Source: Paragonimus westermani (Eukaryota; Platyhelminthes; Trematoda; Plagiorchiida; Troglotrematidae). From it: a stretch of 64,000 nucleotides of DNA. The position numbers and the translations under genes are program-made. The first letter of the stretch is position 1. Each line of letters starts with the position of its first letter. Shown here in pieces: positions 1 through 11,330 of this stretch. The stretch is taken from positions 67,345-131,344 of the forward strand of contig QNGE01000410.1 of assembly GCA_008508345.1 (NCBI GenBank). The letters are read 5' to 3'. Under the pieces are notes generated by a model that worked only from the letters and a program-made list of their open reading frames with translations, did not search any database and was not told the DNA's origin.

Positions 1-15
1 TGATGATGATGATGA
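1..15. repeat. TGA trinucleotide microsatellite
   Basis: Five perfect TGA units open the window. The tract may continue to the left beyond the window edge. Confidence 0.85.
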
Positions 16-164
16 GATCCAAAAGTACAACGACCGTTCACTGAAAAAGTCAGTAATCGAACGGCTGTCATAAAAAGAAAACGTAACTGGTACATACGCA
101 GTCAGGTGAAAAGTCCACCATTCCATTTTGTCTGAAACAACCATTTCCAGTTGTACATTTGAAC

Positions 165-428
165 ACAGCAAACTGATATGACACGTTTTACACTCGCGCA
201 AATTTCGATGCATCTCTACCATGGTTTACTAAAGACGAGTTGAATACTCAAAATCCCAAACCACAAAGAAATTAAAAAGGGCCGAAGTTTAAAACCAGAT
301 CGGCTTTGACCGAGGCACCGTCAACGTCACCAACGGTTCTTTTTGTATGCACAACTGGAGTGGCAGTGTCTGTTTGCAGTAGTCTCGGCATGTCACAACA
401 AACGTTTGTTTCGAGTCGAGAACCGAAC
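165..428 (+). repeat. Left arm of PLE-flanking inverted repeat
   Basis: About 260 bases whose reverse complement recurs at 2675-2940 with high identity. Shared landmarks include the stretch around CCGAGGCACCGTCAACGTCA in this arm and its complement near 2770-2790. The arm lies just beyond the 3' end of the minus-strand Penelope-like ORF. PLEs are known to carry LTR-like repeats (pLTRs) in direct or inverted orientation, so this is read as the 3' pLTR. The overlapping stretch 134-213 is also repeated directly at 2566-2653. Confidence 0.75.
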
Positions 429-447
429 CAGAAATGACCCTGATGAG

Positions 448-2350
448 TCAGTCACATGTTGCGTCTGCCACACTACCTATTATTAGGTGGCGTTTGATGA
501 TCGATGACGACGGCTCCTTCCCGATGTTTGCCGTCAAGTTGAGCGATTGTGTGACCGTTTGTTGGATCCACTTCGGTAAACGATCGGCCACATTAGTTTC
601 AAGCTGACACTCGGTTCTGCCAACATGGGATACTCTGTATCTATATTTATATTCACAGATCACGTTTGATTCGGTGAACCGATGCGTCTGTTGCTTAACC
701 GAGGGTGTGGGGATTTGGGCCGTTCTGTATACGATCACTGACTCTGTGGCGAAGAACGTGCGGACAACAGGTGACCTTAAACGTTGTCCAACTATTCTAT
801 GCACGTTGTCTGCTTTGAATGACAGTCGTAAAACTACGGTTTTGGGGGACTGTGGGCTTTCAAGTAATTTGCTAGTTACTCGTGTTGAATTTTTTATGAA
901 TCCGCTCGGATGACCGTTGTTTAGTGGGATCTGCTTTGTCTGACGTGGTTCATTGTCCAAGGTGTCACTGCTACAAGCCGTCTTGCCCGGTCAGATAATG
1001 TGCACATCAATTCTCTTTCGTGTGCTAGTGATGCAAAGCTGTCGAACTGTCAGTACTGCCTGGCCAACGTATTCCTCGGATATAGAGCACGCTGAACGGG
1101 TCCATCCATCGTCTTAATTATCTCAATATTCAGGAACGGCAGTCAACCACTAATTTCACGTTCTAAAGTGTACCGAATGTTTGCATGTAAACAGTTCCTT
1201 TGACATAGAAAATCCGTTGCCTGCATCTGATAATTTGCGACTAAAAGTATACAATCAACATATCTACGGAGGGCCAAACTTACTAATTCGTCTGCCACTT
1301 GCTTTCCTAGATCGGCCACAAAAATATAGAGTGAGACTGAACCAAGTGGACTGTCCATCACTACCCCATCAACCTGATGATAAGCCTTGCCTTGGAAGTT
1401 AAAGATTACGTTAGATGTACATAGCAAAAGGAGGCGTTCTAGTGCATTTTATGGGACTGTAATCTTTATGTGATTCGAATATGTGTACGACAGAAAACAA
1501 ATGATGGTTTCCTCCAACGGCGCGTTTTTGAACAACAATTCTACGTCCAATCAAGCCACAAATTTGTTGGATATGTCGGGATTTTCTAACAGCGCGGCGA
1601 AGTAGAAACTTCCTTTCGGACAGTGCTTAGTCGTAGTCTCGTAACACTTTAAATGAACTCACTAAACATCTGGCCGGTTGGTGCTGTGGAGAACTGGACA
1701 AGACTAACATTAGTCCTAACGGAATTCCAGAGTCCACAAAATTACCTCCAAGTAGCGGCTGCAATTCTTTGCTAACCCGCCTTTTCAGGTCTACTGGGTT
1801 ATTTGTTCCCTATTCTATAACAAACCACGAACTATCGTTGAGGATTGAATTCAACGTCTCAGTGTAGTCCACATGTTCCATTACTACTACTCCAGATCCC
1901 TTATCAGGCTGAACAACTAGATTTTAGTTTTCACATGGGTTTTTAGGAGCAAGAATGTACTGCCTTGTTAGAGAACACCTCTGGCGACTAAGACTGATTC
2001 TAAACTAGTGCTCAAAGTTGGCAAGTTTTGCTTCAAAACAATTCTTAATGTCCTGAAACTGTTCAGATAACTGCTCGTAGGAGTTCTCAAACTGTGCCTG
2101 GGTTTCCATAGTACTTAGTTTGACAGGAAGAATTCAAGATCTTCAGATAAGGGACAATGCATCAAGCTCTAATCCTGTTGACGATGGATTCACTACATAT
2201 CTTTTGGGTCTTTGGGAAACTGCTCCTGGGATAGATCATGACTCAAAGAATTATCGAGCTGATTTGCAGTAAACAGCCTGAAGCGTTACAAAATTCTTCA
2301 AACTTTGTCCCATACATCAAAGCTAACTCATCAGACAGTCGCCGGTTTAA
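448..2350 (-). pseudogene. Penelope-like retroelement, RT plus GIY-YIG (degenerate)
   Basis: Minus-strand remnant of a Penelope-like element, which encodes a reverse transcriptase followed by a GIY-YIG endonuclease. Reading down from 2350, one finds a short glutamine-rich, coiled-coil-like N-terminal frame (start 2109), a PDKGSGVVVM motif near 1870-1920, a motif resembling FTNVPLDE near 1500-1560, then the open frame 1143-1427 with VDGVVMDSPLG and RRYVDCILL, matching the PLE VDGVAMGSPLG and RYVDDI blocks. Positions 961-1142 encode LPFLNIEIIKTMDG and the following linker. The frame 448-960 ends with the endonuclease core around HVGRTECQLE. Several stops and frameshifts break it, and the RT catalytic YVDD reads YVDC. 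It is flanked by the inverted arms at 165-428 and 2675-2940. Certain as a PLE, certainly inactive. Confidence 0.85.
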
Positions 2351-2565
2351 ATACAGCGCGCGATGTTAGTCCAAATAGTGTTTCATCCAAGTCAGGCAAC
2401 GTAGACTGGTCTTCGGCAGGCTTAGAATATCAAGAACAAATTACGATTAATACAGCTGTGTAAAAACTGGGTGCTTGTGCACAATCCCGAAATACTGCAT
2501 CCAAACACAACGAAGCCATCGAGGTCTCGAATCGCAGTGCCCAGGAGGCGTCGACGTAGAATTTT

Positions 2566-2653
2566 GAAACAACCATTCTCCGTTTCACATTTGAACAGAG
2601 CGGACAAAAGACTGATATGACAAGGTTTATGTCCGGGCAGATTTCGTTGCATG
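2566..2653 (+). repeat. Partial direct copy of the PLE left end
   Basis: Matches 134-213 in the same orientation. Both begin with GAAACAACCAT and share CACATTTGAAC-like and CTGATATGACA blocks, ending at ATTTCG-TGCAT. It sits next to the inverted arm at 2675-2940, so the right end of the element carries both orientations of the terminal sequence and can fold on itself (compare 2611-2653 with 2879-2920). Confidence 0.65.
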
Positions 2654-2674
2654 AGTACTGGTGTTTATTGAAAA

Positions 2675-2940
2675 CCGGTTCTCGGCTCGAAAAAACGTTT
2701 GCTGTGACATGCCGAGACTACTGCAAACAGACACCGCCACTCCAGTTGTGCATACAAAAAGAACCGTTGGTGACGTTGACGGTGCCTCGGTCAAAGCCGA
2801 TCTGGTTTTAAACTTCGGCCCTTTTTAATTTCTTTGTGGTTTGGGATTTTGAACTCGTTTGTAGTAAACCATGGTGGAGATGCGGCGAAATTTGCACGAG
2901 TGCAAAACATGTCACATCTGACTTTTGTCTGCTCTACTCA
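2675..2940 (-). repeat. Right arm of PLE-flanking inverted repeat
   Basis: Reverse-complement copy of 165-428, beginning near GGTTCTCGGCTCGA and running through AACTTCGGCCCTTTTTAATT to the block near 2900-2920. Identity is high through the central 200 bases and decays at both ends. It lies on the 5' side of the minus-strand PLE and is interpreted as its 5' pLTR in inverted orientation. Confidence 0.75.
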
Positions 2941-5355
2941 AGTTTCCTTTGCGTTTGGTTCTCTCTTGTATACAATGTACATAATATTAAGACCGCTGCT
3001 AATACGTGATGCCCTGACATTTTTTTGAGGTAACTACTGCTGATAGACGCCGTTTCAGAGTCACTTCTCCGTCATCACATGTGGGATGAAAATGTAGACG
3101 GTTCAAACAAAGACAACTTTCTTCGAAAAGAGCTACAGGAATTTTAAGGCATTGAACCATGGTAAGTTTTAAAAGCCTAACCTCAAAACTGACTTCTGGT
3201 TGCAAGAGCACAGGAAATGTCGCAAGCAAACATAAGACCCCATCGTCCACAACTAAACGAGCTGGTTTAAGTCGGCTGAATTGCCCTTCAAAGTGGTCAA
3301 TCTTACCTGTAAACCGATGTCCTCTTTGGTATACACATAGTCTCATCAAGTGTTTGCTGTCAGTCAGTGCAACCAAGAACAATCGATGTTTCGCCATAGC
3401 GAACAAATGGCAATCACAAAATTTCAAAACCTACCTGGTAACATCTGAAGTGAGGGTGACTCTATAACTTACCGAAGAATGGAACTAAACTTAGTCGGAA
3501 GATGAGTGGGTGACAACTGATTTACTCATAGTTTAGATTGGGGACAACATTACTTTGGAACCGTTTGCTGAATCCACTTTGATGGTAAACTTAACACCAC
3601 TACAGAGCGTGCAAAACTCAGCAAACTTAACGAAGCATATAATAACGTTGTACATAGTCTAGAAACAACTACTCACCACATACAACTCGTGTAATGCACT
3701 GAGTAATGCAGCCAAGCATAACGATTTTGGATCTGTCCAACAGCATCTCAACTTTGACGCAGTTTTGAATGGAGCGAGCGCTAGCATAGGTTTAGTGGAA
3801 CCTGCTTTGAGGGCTCTGAAATTAAAAAGCCAAACACAAAATAAAACACTGAGAGAGCGCTGTGAACTAAAACTGGCGCTATCTTAAAGGTAGCTAACAA
3901 CGAATTATCAGTGATGAAGATCACCTAGCACAATATTCGTTATATGCGTTACTGTCTGATCACAGTTAGGAAAAATAATGCACTTAGTCGACGGAATCTG
4001 CCGGCTAAGTAGTCACAGAAGAATGCGAACCCACAACTTACAGATATAACTTTTTTATTTTTAAAAAAATATGAAGAGCCGTACCAACACAGATATCTCT
4101 CAACAAGTGTGTTGATAGTTGACTTTTCATCCGGGACGTTCAACAGAGCAGAGTCGAGATTGGTAGATAAACACGCATGGTATCGATTAGGGAAGTTACA
4201 AACTCCCTTAAATAGCTGCAAATGTGAGCTGTAAACTTAGTTTTCACTCACCAAAGTCGGAGTCAAATGGATCCGGCACACTACGCATAGATTGCTCATG
4301 AAAGGAAATCGCAGAACGAACGAAAATATGAGATAGTCGACATACTCCGGTCTAACCTCGTATAGCACAATAAAGACTATATGACTCGAATGTAAAGTAA
4401 CTCCACACCTTTCTATAACGGAATCAAATTCATCCAAAAGTCACTAGGGAAAAAGATCACCCGCCCTAGTCAGACATTCAAATTAGTCACAGGCGATGTA
4501 GAATAACATAAAGATAACTCCAGAAAGTGCACCAGCACAAAACATTGTCGGTACTACAAGTATCACGTGTAATGAAGAGACATCTGAAATGTACCATATG
4601 AAACTTAGCGCATACATCAGTACATATACAACGTTGACCTAGAAGTAAACGAAGAGTATGTCAGATCAAGTTGGGGTCAAGAATATATGAAATGGGTTGT
4701 TAATGAATTAATATCATGGGTAGTAAAAGTATGAAAAAGTCCGGTAATTGCTTAAAAGTTCGGTTGCTAAGACAGTGATACAGAGCGGTCCACCGTTCGT
4801 AGCCGCATCCTCCATCACAACAACCAGCAGTCAGGCGATGCGTCAGTCGGCACACGTAAGGTGCATGCGTGTGAATATCAGAGACATGTCGAAACCTACA
4901 GGCGAACAGCAGTAATCCCAACGTAACACATGCGGTAAAACGCGCCATCAAGAACTGTCGACAAAACTGTAAACAGGTCGATCATAGCACCGAGAGTCAA
5001 TCAACGTAAAACAGGCTGGCAGACCGCCCCCTGTTAGTCACAGCCATGCAGAGTAGAACCAGCTCCTGCTTTAAGTGATGGATCAATACATAAACGAATA
5101 GCACAGAAAAAGAATAATCTATATAAACATGCAAGCGACCAGCAAAACCCTAGGACAACAGTAGTATATTGAGAGAACAAGAGCAGGAAGGTGTAATCAA
5201 CCTCCGAGAATAAACAGAATCGTTCATTAAGAAAACAATATAAAACACGATAATATTTCCTACGTCGAGAAAGGTGGCTCTTGCGAAAACTATGAGAGTA
5301 TTAATTTGATCCTAGTCATTACTAGGATACTGGCACCTACTGTACTTCGTTGACT
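2941..5355. other. Unassigned DNA, no supported gene
   Basis: No recognisable gene. The longest open frame is 2999-3427 on the minus strand (142 codons). It has no recognised motif and is overlapped by an open plus-strand frame, so it may be chance or an eroded PLE upstream region. A minus-strand frame at 4700-4951 begins with a hydrophobic, signal-peptide-like stretch, but no splice partner or family was recognised. Confidence 0.5.
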
Positions 5356-5359
5356 TACT

Positions 5360-5910
5360 GCAGTTCGGCAGACAAACATTAGGGAAAAAGAGACAAGGTT
5401 TCGTCCTGGTCAAAGATGCATTGATCGCATTTTTCTGCTTCGTCAAATTCTGGAGCGGCGTCGTGTACTGCACGCCCAACAATTGCCGTATTTATCAACT
5501 ATAAACGTACGATCGAGTCTGTGGACAGACCTAAACTTATGAGGTCACTAAAACGCAGGGGTACACCGACCAAGTATGTGAACACTGTCGGCGCCTTATT
5601 CCCATACTTCGAACTAGGTTAAGGTTTAGGGTAAACTGTCTGACAGTTTCAACACCAGGAGCGGCGTACGTCAAGGCTGGCGAGGTGGACAAATGATGAC
5701 CAGGCGTAGGGGTTGGCCACAGTAGATCGGATTTGTCTCCCAGACTGGGGTCTCGCGACTCACACAGTCGGTGGTTTGAAACGTTAGGTGAGACTGCGCC
5801 TTACCGATCTCAGTGGCGTGAGTGTTGTCGTTCTTTGGCCGAGCTGTCTGTGAATTGAGTGCATTCAATGACGTGGGTCAGTGGAAGCCTTAAGAAAGCT
5901 ACCTTGCTGA
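5360..5910 (+). pseudogene. RTE-type LINE reverse transcriptase fragment
   Basis: Decayed plus-strand reverse transcriptase. From 5369 it reads RQTNIREKETRFRPGQRCID, matching the RTE-clade block in which a gluing N-terminal segment leads to GFRPGRGC-D. After a frameshift at about 5538 it continues with MRSLKRRGTPTKYVNTVGAL, the GVP--(Y/F)(V/I)-(L/I)---LY block. Another frameshift leads to FNTRSGVRQGW (5648-5680), the diagnostic SGVRQGC motif. A weak LTDL--(A)DDVVVL remnant follows near 5795-5835. Multiple stops show it is dead. RTE elements are common in flukes; neither end of this copy could be placed. Confidence 0.75.
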
Positions 5911-6654
5911 TGACAATTTTCTTACACCTGCAGCTGGATTGTCTGTTTGCAGAGTGTAGGTAGCCTGATGTTGAATGACTGAAATATGGACTTAGATATT
6001 TTTAGTAGTTACGTCCCTTATCTTCCACTTCCATTTTCTTCCCCCTTCCTGTAAAGGGTTTGCTTTTAACTTCATGGCCGTGTGGCACTTGGTCATCGGT
6101 GGGAATCCCTGATATATTGCTATTCATAATGATGATAATGGTAAAGGTAAGAAAATAATTGCAGTGGGGGTTGTGAGAACAGTAAGCAACTGTTCCAAAA
6201 CCGCCAACTAGTAGGACAAGCATCACGTCGCTATTGGGGTAGCAGAGTGGAATTGATCTTAAAAAAGTGAATCCTTGCGACGGACTGAATCGAAAACTAT
6301 AATGCGAACTTTCCACGACTTTTTGGAGATAACCAAAATGAGGCTTGATAAGTGACGCCGTCCGTGACACACAGTCACTGCAAAATCATATAAACGTACT
6401 CCTGTGCGTGGAAATAATTAATTTAAATTAAGAGAGTCCAACGTGATTGGATGGGTTGACCGACAACATCCAGAAAATGTAACAGAAACAGAGTCCATGA
6501 AGGAAGCGACAAAATAGATACAAGTCTGTTGAATGAGAATCCTGTGTGGCAAAAAGATCGAGGCAGTACATCTGAACATCTGAAGGACAGTTGAGGATAC
6601 GGTACTTTTTATTTGATCAGAACTAATAGTAAACATTCCCCGCTGATTTCTGTG
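5911..6654. other. Unassigned DNA
   Basis: No recognisable gene. Minus-strand open frames at 6002-6370 and 6418-6756 show no family motif; the latter overlaps the start of a plus-strand LINE copy and is at least partly its antisense. Confidence 0.4.
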
Positions 6655-7720
6655 TTGGGAATTGAGAAATTCTGTTAAAGCTTGATTCCCATATTGCGAT
6701 GGGCCTAGACAAGATTCAATCCAGGATCCTCGATAAAGAAGCAACTTGCCTGCCAAAACCTTTTTACAACTTGCCTAAGCAAGTATTTCGGACTGGCATT
6801 CTCTCCAGTGCATGGGAAGATATCACGGTCATGCTCACCCTCAAAGGAGGCGACCACCACTCCCCAGAACCACCCTTCAGCGCGTTTTGCTATATACACT
6901 TCCTTTACCCAATGCGGCTTCTTTCCTAGCCAGCCGCACACAAAAAATACGGTCATCTTGATGGACAGATTGATGGAGGCCAAAAACTATGGCATCAGCA
7001 CAGGTGCTATCCCGTTCGATTTTGCCAAAGGTTTCCACCATATCCCACATGACCTCCGCAAACACAAACTCGGAGGAAAGATTACCCGCCAGATTGCTCC
7101 CCTTCCTGATGGTAGCAACTGTAAGTTTACGACCGCATCAAAACTTGCAGCTCATTCATTGATTTATGCGGGAGTATATCAAGAACCAAAAGTCCTTTTC
7201 ACCTTATTTATAGCAATGGCCTGCCGGACAATGATTACAGCAACGCAAATCTCCCCACTGACGACCCAAGAATTTGAAAGGTTAATGGTCCCAATGTAGT
7301 ACAGAATAATCTTGAACCGAGTAGGCACTGAATATCCATCTAAGTGACCAGTGCATTCAAACTTCACTCGGTGAATATTCTGATAATAATTCCGTGATTC
7401 ATAGTGTGTTCAGCATACAAAACAAGAGAGCCGACCAAAAGGAGGATCTATGTTGTAGAACAGTTCTTCATTGCAACGGATGATGACGGCCGAAGAAGAC
7501 ATGCCCACAGATCTCGCTCAGACAACAATGCTTTTCGTGCGAGATTACTATTCGCCGGAAGTCATCCTTTTGCGGTTGTTAGTGGCGCTTCTAGAGATGG
7601 TTTTGAAGCATTGTTAGATTCGTATCTAATTAACACACAACTAGAATCGTAATTCCATTCTGTTCTTGGTACCTGTTGTAATCCCCAGAAGCACTACAAC
7701 ACACTGTATCTAATCGTTTT
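6655..7720 (+). pseudogene. CR1-like LINE reverse transcriptase, plus-strand copy
   Basis: Degenerate plus-strand copy of the same family as the minus-strand frame 8842-9933. Frames 6699-6880 carry SAWEDITVMLTLKGGDHHSP (compare the family block W-----TP-FKGGDRHSP). Positions 6930-7075 carry AIPFDFAKGFHHIPHDLRKH, matching FFDFAKAFDRVPHGPL-HK. The GVPQG region near 7170-7215 reads GVYQEPKV, and the YADD region near 7250 reads TDDPRI, so catalytic motifs are lost. Positions 7460-7650 carry VEQFFIATDDDGRR and the C-terminal LLDSYLINTQ. The 3' UTR block TTCTGTTCTTGGTAC (7658-7672) is shared with the other copies. At least three frameshifts are present. Confidence 0.85.
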
Positions 7721-8490
7721 TCTGGTCAACAAATACCTGTTTGACACCAAATAGGACAAGTCAATTGGATCAGGGAACCCTTAGTATCTAGACTGAAACC
7801 CGTGTATTAATCGCAGAACGTGAAAGTTATCTATCCAACCCCTACTCTGTGAAGAACCTTTCAAACAAGTGACCAACTGCATTTCGAAAGAGAGTTTGAA
7901 GACTGGAAATGGTCCTGATAATCTCAAAATGTATCAAACAACAAGTACCCAACCCACTTTGGTGCAACCAAGATAGAGAAAGGTCCTCTAACCAGAAATG
8001 AACTGTGATAAAACGCCTTCTTTTGGATAACAGCAAGCAGACGCTAATCACCACGACTCACTGAGCGATCCCATCTTTGGAAGCATCCGTTATACGTCTG
8101 ATGTCGTCGAAGTCACGATCAAGGGCACCGGTAAAAGAAACGACCTAAAATTGGTAGCAACCTGCTGCATGAACCTGTAAGTTAGTTTACCAGAGTATGC
8201 GAGGGTAGTTGTTCACAGTAGATAACATGGACTCCAGAATTCAACTTGGAAAAAGACTGCAATATGGTAAACTACATATGTGCCAAAACAAACTTTATTC
8301 CAACAGTTCAGAGTAGAAGAAATCGGTGAAAAGTTTTCAGACAGCACATTTACATCTTCTAGAACCAAAACAACAGAGTCGCATTCGGCTGTACTAAGAT
8401 CAGAAGAAAGTGCCACAGCTGTAGTGGGGAGGTGCTCCATCCGTCAACGGTGCGACCTTGAGTTTCAAAATACGTGCAACAATCGATTCA
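7721..8490. other. Unassigned DNA between LINE copies
   Basis: No gene recognised. Short open frames on both strands (7842-8054, 8213-8440, 8280-8498) have no motif. The right side may belong to the 3' region of the adjacent LINE, because the tandem unit that begins at 8492 also follows the LINE 3' UTR. Confidence 0.4.
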
Positions 8491-8491
8491 C

Positions 8492-8790
8492 CGGTTGATA
8501 CACTGGTTCGAGGCAGCGGCCCAAGGTTCCCGGATCCAGTCGGTTTTCCTTGCTCAGTGTCAGCGGGCGTCTGTTGATCCGGAAGGCGATCATTGAAAAC
8601 AGGGTGTAGCACAGCTCTCGAAGATTACAGTGAATTTCAGCGATTTCAGCGATTTGTACACGGGTTCGAGGCTGGGGGCCCAATCTACCCGGATCCAGTC
8701 AGTTTGTTCGTTTCGATGTCCGGCGGTTTTCTGTTGACCTGAAAGGCAGTCATTGAAAACGGGGTGTAGCACCGCTCTTGGGGGTTACAG
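8492..8790 (-). repeat. Two tandem copies of a ~140-bp unit
   Basis: Unit 1 (8492-8630) and unit 2 (8651-8790) align over their whole length. Both contain GGTTCGAGGC, GGATCCAGTC, TGTTGA-C, CATTGAAAAC-GGGTGTAGCAC and end in TTACAG. The 20-base linker holds a doubled GATTTCAGC. On the minus strand the units lie directly after the 3' UTR of the LINE copy at 8800-9880 and start with its CTGTAACCCCCAAGAGCG block, so they are probably a repeated 3' tail of that family. Diverged copies occur at 11975-12425. Confidence 0.75.
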
Positions 8791-8799
8791 AAAGTACCA

Positions 8800-9933
8800 A
8801 GAACAGAGTAAAATAATAATCTAGCAAAACAGGATAAATTATTAATTTAACGGTTTATTAAGTAGGTGGGAATCCAATAACACTTTGAGACGGTCTTTAG
8901 AAGAGCAGCTAACAATCTCTAGTGGTAGGTCGTTCCAGTAGTTGATAACCCTATAAGAGAAGAACTGTTGTCTTAGGAAGGTCCGAGGTCGAAGCTTATA
9001 GAGCTTCTTGTCGTGGCCTCTTCGACTGTTATCACTTACTAGGGTAAAGAATTGTTGCACAAGTCCTGTGCTAAAGAGAAAATGTGTAAGAATTAAGTCG
9101 CCGCGGAGTCTACGAAACTCAAGTGGATAAAGATCGAGAATTTCAAGGCGAGACTCGTAGGATAGATGCCGCAAGCCAGTGACCATTTTGGTGGCTACTC
9201 GCTGGACACGTTCAATGGCGAGTATGTCCTTCTTCAAACCGGTGTAGACGACTTGATTGGCATACTCGAGCAATGGTCTTATGTAGACTCTGTAAAGCGT
9301 GTGAAAGGCGCGCTTGTCAATCCGGGGGAAGGTTCGTTTGATCATCCCGAGAGTCATGAGACCCCTTTTTGCGGCCAGCTGGTGATGATAAGAGAAGGAC
9401 AACCCAGACGATAGCCAGATCCCTAGGTCTTTTTTGAGGTCTACTTTCGTGATACCTACTACACTTTGTGCACCATGTATCACGAATAGGTTCCCAGAGT
9501 CTCCTCCGAGTGACATGTGCGCACACTTACTGTCGTTTAGAGGGAGACTCCAATCCTCTGACCAGCACTTAATACGATCAAGGTCAATCTGCAATGCACT
9601 GGGGTCACAGGCGTTCCAGATTTTTAAGTCGTCGGCATAAAGGAGAGCGTTGCTAGAGATCAAATCGGGGAGATCATTGATGTAAATAAGAAACAACAAT
9701 GGACCAAGTACCGATCCTTGAGGGACCCCCACAGAGACTGGGGATGGGGACGAAAGGCCTGAACCGGTTTTTACTCTAAAAGTCCTGTTACCAAGAAAGG
9801 AGGTTATCCAGCGGAGAACTTCTCCTTGAATCCCATAGGCTTCTAGTTTGTGCAGCAGAGGACCGTGTGGGACACGGTCCAAGAACAAAGTAAGCTTACT
9901 CTTATAATGCAAATTTAGGTAAATGAGAATCAA
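8800..9933 (-). mobile_element. CR1-like LINE copy 1, 363-codon open RT frame
   Basis: The best preserved retroelement frame in the window (8842-9933, minus strand). It encodes the palm and C-terminal part of a non-LTR reverse transcriptase used for target-primed reverse transcription. Visible motifs are FLDRVPHGPL at residues 17-26, GVPQGSVLGPLLF at 69-81, catalytic YADD at 99-102, and the C-terminal RRGH-KKLYKLRPRTFLRQQ block that is conserved in the neighbouring copies. The endonuclease and RT fingers are missing, so it is 5'-truncated and not autonomous. The first ~17 codons are not RT: they read through the 3' end of copy 2, which abuts at about 9877-9886. After the stop comes an AT-rich 3' UTR with TCTTGGTACTTTCTGTAACC, then the 140-bp units. 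Clade (CR1 versus jockey) is inferred from motif style. Confidence 0.9.
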
Positions 9934-11330
9934 GCAAAACTTTGAATACCATCCCTAGAAGCGCTTCTAACGACATCAGGAGGAAAGCTGTTTCAATAGT
10001 TATTAACCCTGTGAGAAAAGAACTGCTGCCTAAGAAAGGTCCGAGGACGAAGCTTGAAAAGCTTCCTATTATGTCCTCGTCGGCCGTCATCATTCGTTGC
10101 AGTGAAGAACTGTTCTACAAGAACTACTCTAAAGAATAAATGTGTAAGTGATAAATCGCCGTGGAGCCTTCGAAGTTGAAGTGGGTACAGGTCAAGAACT
10201 TCAAGTCGAGACTCGTAAGCAACATTACTCAGGCCCGCGACCATCTTGGTAGCCACGCGCTTAACACGCTCAACAGCTAATATGTCTCTCTTCAGGTCGG
10301 TATACACGACTTGATTGGCATACTCGAGGAGCGGTCTTATATAAATCCCGGAAAGCGTTTGAGAAGCTTTCTTTTCCATGCGGAGGAAAGTGCGCCTAAT
10401 CATCATAAGAGCGGCAAATCCCTTTTTTGCCGCCATCTCATAGTGATACGTGAAGGACAAGTTAGACGACAACCAGATGCTCAGATCTTTCTTCAGATCG
10501 ATTCTCATGATATCTACTGCGCTAGATGCACTATGAATCATGAACGCATTGCCAGAATCTCCACCGAGTTACATGTGAGCAAGTTCATTGTCCTTTATTG
10601 GGAGACTCCAATCGTCCGACCAGCGCTTGAACGCGTCAAGATCAATTTGTGTTGCACCGGGATCAGTGACATTCCAGATTTTTAGGTCGTCCGCATATGA
10701 AAGGACGTTGCTGGAAATATTGTTTGGAAGGTCGTTGGCGTGAATGAGGTATGACAAAGGACCTAGAACTGACGCTTGAGGAACTCCCGCAGGAATGAAA
10801 GAAGGAGACGAAAGGTCGGATCCGGTCTTGACTGTAAGTTCTGTTATCAAAAAAGAGGCAATCGAGTGAAGAACCTCTCCTTGAATACCATAGGCTTCCA
10901 GTTTGTGCTTCAGGGGGCCGTGTGGGACACGGTCGAAAATCTTGGCGAAATCAAAGAAGATAGCATCTGAGATGAGGCCAGTATCTTTGGCCTCCGTCAG
11001 ACTGTCCATGAAAATAAGCATGTTTGTTATGCACGATCGATTAGGAAGGAAGCCATGCTGGGTGGAAGAGAATAGATCATTTGATAAGAAGTAATCGAGT
11101 ATGGCACGTTTAGTAGGCGCTCCGCTATTTTGCGCGGGATGCTAGTAAGGCTGATTGGCCGGTGAATAGCTGGAGAGTGCCGTTCAGCCCCCTTAAATAT
11201 GGGTGCGCCAGTCGCCTCTTTACATGTGCTAGGGAGGATGCTAGTCTGGAGTGTTTGCTTAAACAGTTTATATAGGGGTTCAGCCAGAATAACAAGTGTG
11301 GACTTTATCCTCAGGGAGTGAGTGTTTCAG
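9884..11330 (-). pseudogene. CR1-like LINE copy 2, head-to-tail with copy 1
   Basis: Second minus-strand copy of the family, longer but damaged. From 11320 downward it reads STCKEATGAPIFKGAERHSP, then LFSSTQHGFLPNRSCITNML, FFDFAKIFDRVPHGPLKHKL, the GVPQG block as GVPQASVLGPL, and the RT core SYADDLKIW. A stop near 10570 separates it from the 9993-10541 frame, which encodes the thumb, ERVKRVATKMVAGL and the RPRTFLRQQFF block. The frame continues with a shift to the terminal FKVLLDSHLPKF (about 9902-9950). Its 3' UTR is cut inside the GTTCTTGG block, where copy 1 begins. The endonuclease is missing. Confidence 0.87.
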
